Below are positions 21,937-22,052 of a DNA stretch of 22,052 bases, in pieces. The stretch is from an uncultured Eubacteriales bacterium (GTDB lineage Bacteria; Bacillota; Clostridia; Christensenellales; Aristaeellaceae): the NCBI GenBank assembly GCA_902796115.1, contig CADBNX010000211.1, positions 1 through 22,052 of the forward strand, in the 5' to 3' direction. Under the pieces are notes generated by a model. That model was not told the DNA's origin. It saw only the letters and a list, made by a program, of their open reading frames with translations, and ran no database searches. The translations under genes were made by a program, and so were the position numbers. Every line of letters begins with the position of its first letter. Position 1 is the first letter of the stretch.

Positions 21937-21965
21937 ACTTTAGCACAAACAAACCGGTTCTTCAA
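21937..21965 (-). promoter_or_regulatory. Promoter of the deacetylase gene
   Basis: On the minus strand TTGAAG (21960-21965), 17-nt spacer, TAAAGT (21937-21942) with an extended TGC just upstream. Matches are 4/6 in each box. Expected start is near 21930. Confidence 0.55.
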
Positions 21966-21979
21966 GGTGTCGGCGCAAT

Positions 21980-22052
21980 TCAGCAGGCAGCGGATAAAGC
22001 CCGTTTCACCGCCTCGAAATCATCCGCAAAACAGATCCCCTTCAGGCGATCC
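21980..22052 (-). CDS. C-terminal end of an unidentified protein (cut by window edge)
   Basis: On the minus strand a frame open from the edge runs 23 codons to TGA (21980-21982), ending GICFADDFEAVKRALSAAC. The amphipathic helix-like ending and the position just before the deacetylase promoter suggest the end of a real gene. I cannot assign a family from this fragment. Confidence 0.45.
   Translation of the reverse strand, partial: DRLKGICFADDFEAVKRALSAAC

Noticed and set aside
1..22052. CRISPR array, insertion sequence or prophage signs, suggested by the Cas4-like gene
   Set aside because: No regularly spaced repeats, transposase-like frames, integrase or attachment-site duplications next to ssrA were found on reading both strands.

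Overview
The window looks like a chromosomal segment of a Gram-positive-type anaerobe of the class Clostridia (Bacillota), probably a gut or rumen relative of the Christensenellales. This is inferred from protein style (YesM/YesN two-component pair, LplABC-type sugar ABC importer, strong purine-rich ribosome binding sites, TTG and GTG starts) and moderate-to-high GC. It is not proven by a marker gene. There are 19 protein genes, two of them cut by the window edges, plus one RNA gene (ssrA). No rRNA, tRNA, CRISPR array, IS element or phage gene was seen.

Region 1 (1-3300) is housekeeping. On the minus strand lie a divergent six-TM SecD-like protein and, behind an internal terminator, recJ (cut by the left edge). 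Back-to-back promoters separate these from smpB (TTG start) and ssrA (tmRNA) on the plus strand, which form a trans-translation module only 3 nt apart and end in a good terminator.

Region 2 (3300-15200) is a carbohydrate locus. A minus-strand YesM-like sensor kinase and YesN-like AraC regulator (ATGA overlap) are divergent from a plus-strand operon. That operon encodes a solute-binding protein, two LplB/LplC-type permeases, a cytoplasmic GH13 alpha-glucosidase-like enzyme, and a 609-aa ADP-ribosylglycohydrolase-fold protein with a C-terminal beta-sandwich half. No importer ATPase is encoded here, so a shared MsmK-type ATPase elsewhere is expected. Converging on this operon with a 2-nt gap is a two-gene minus-strand unit: an exported DUF218 (YdcF/SanA-like) protein and a uroporphyrinogen-decarboxylase-family (MtaA-like) protein. 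The most interesting hypothesis in the window is that these genes form an uncharacterised uptake and catabolism system for an unusual glycoside.

Region 3 (15200-22052) holds independent units: a PutP-like sodium/solute symporter; a stand-alone Cas4-like PD-(D/E)XK nuclease with four likely Fe-S cysteines and a consensus promoter; a minus-strand nitroreductase / ABC exporter / SAM methyltransferase operon; a NodB-type polysaccharide deacetylase lipoprotein with its own promoter and terminator; and the last 23 codons of an unidentified gene at the right edge.

All calls come from reading the sequence and remembered family motifs. No database search was run.
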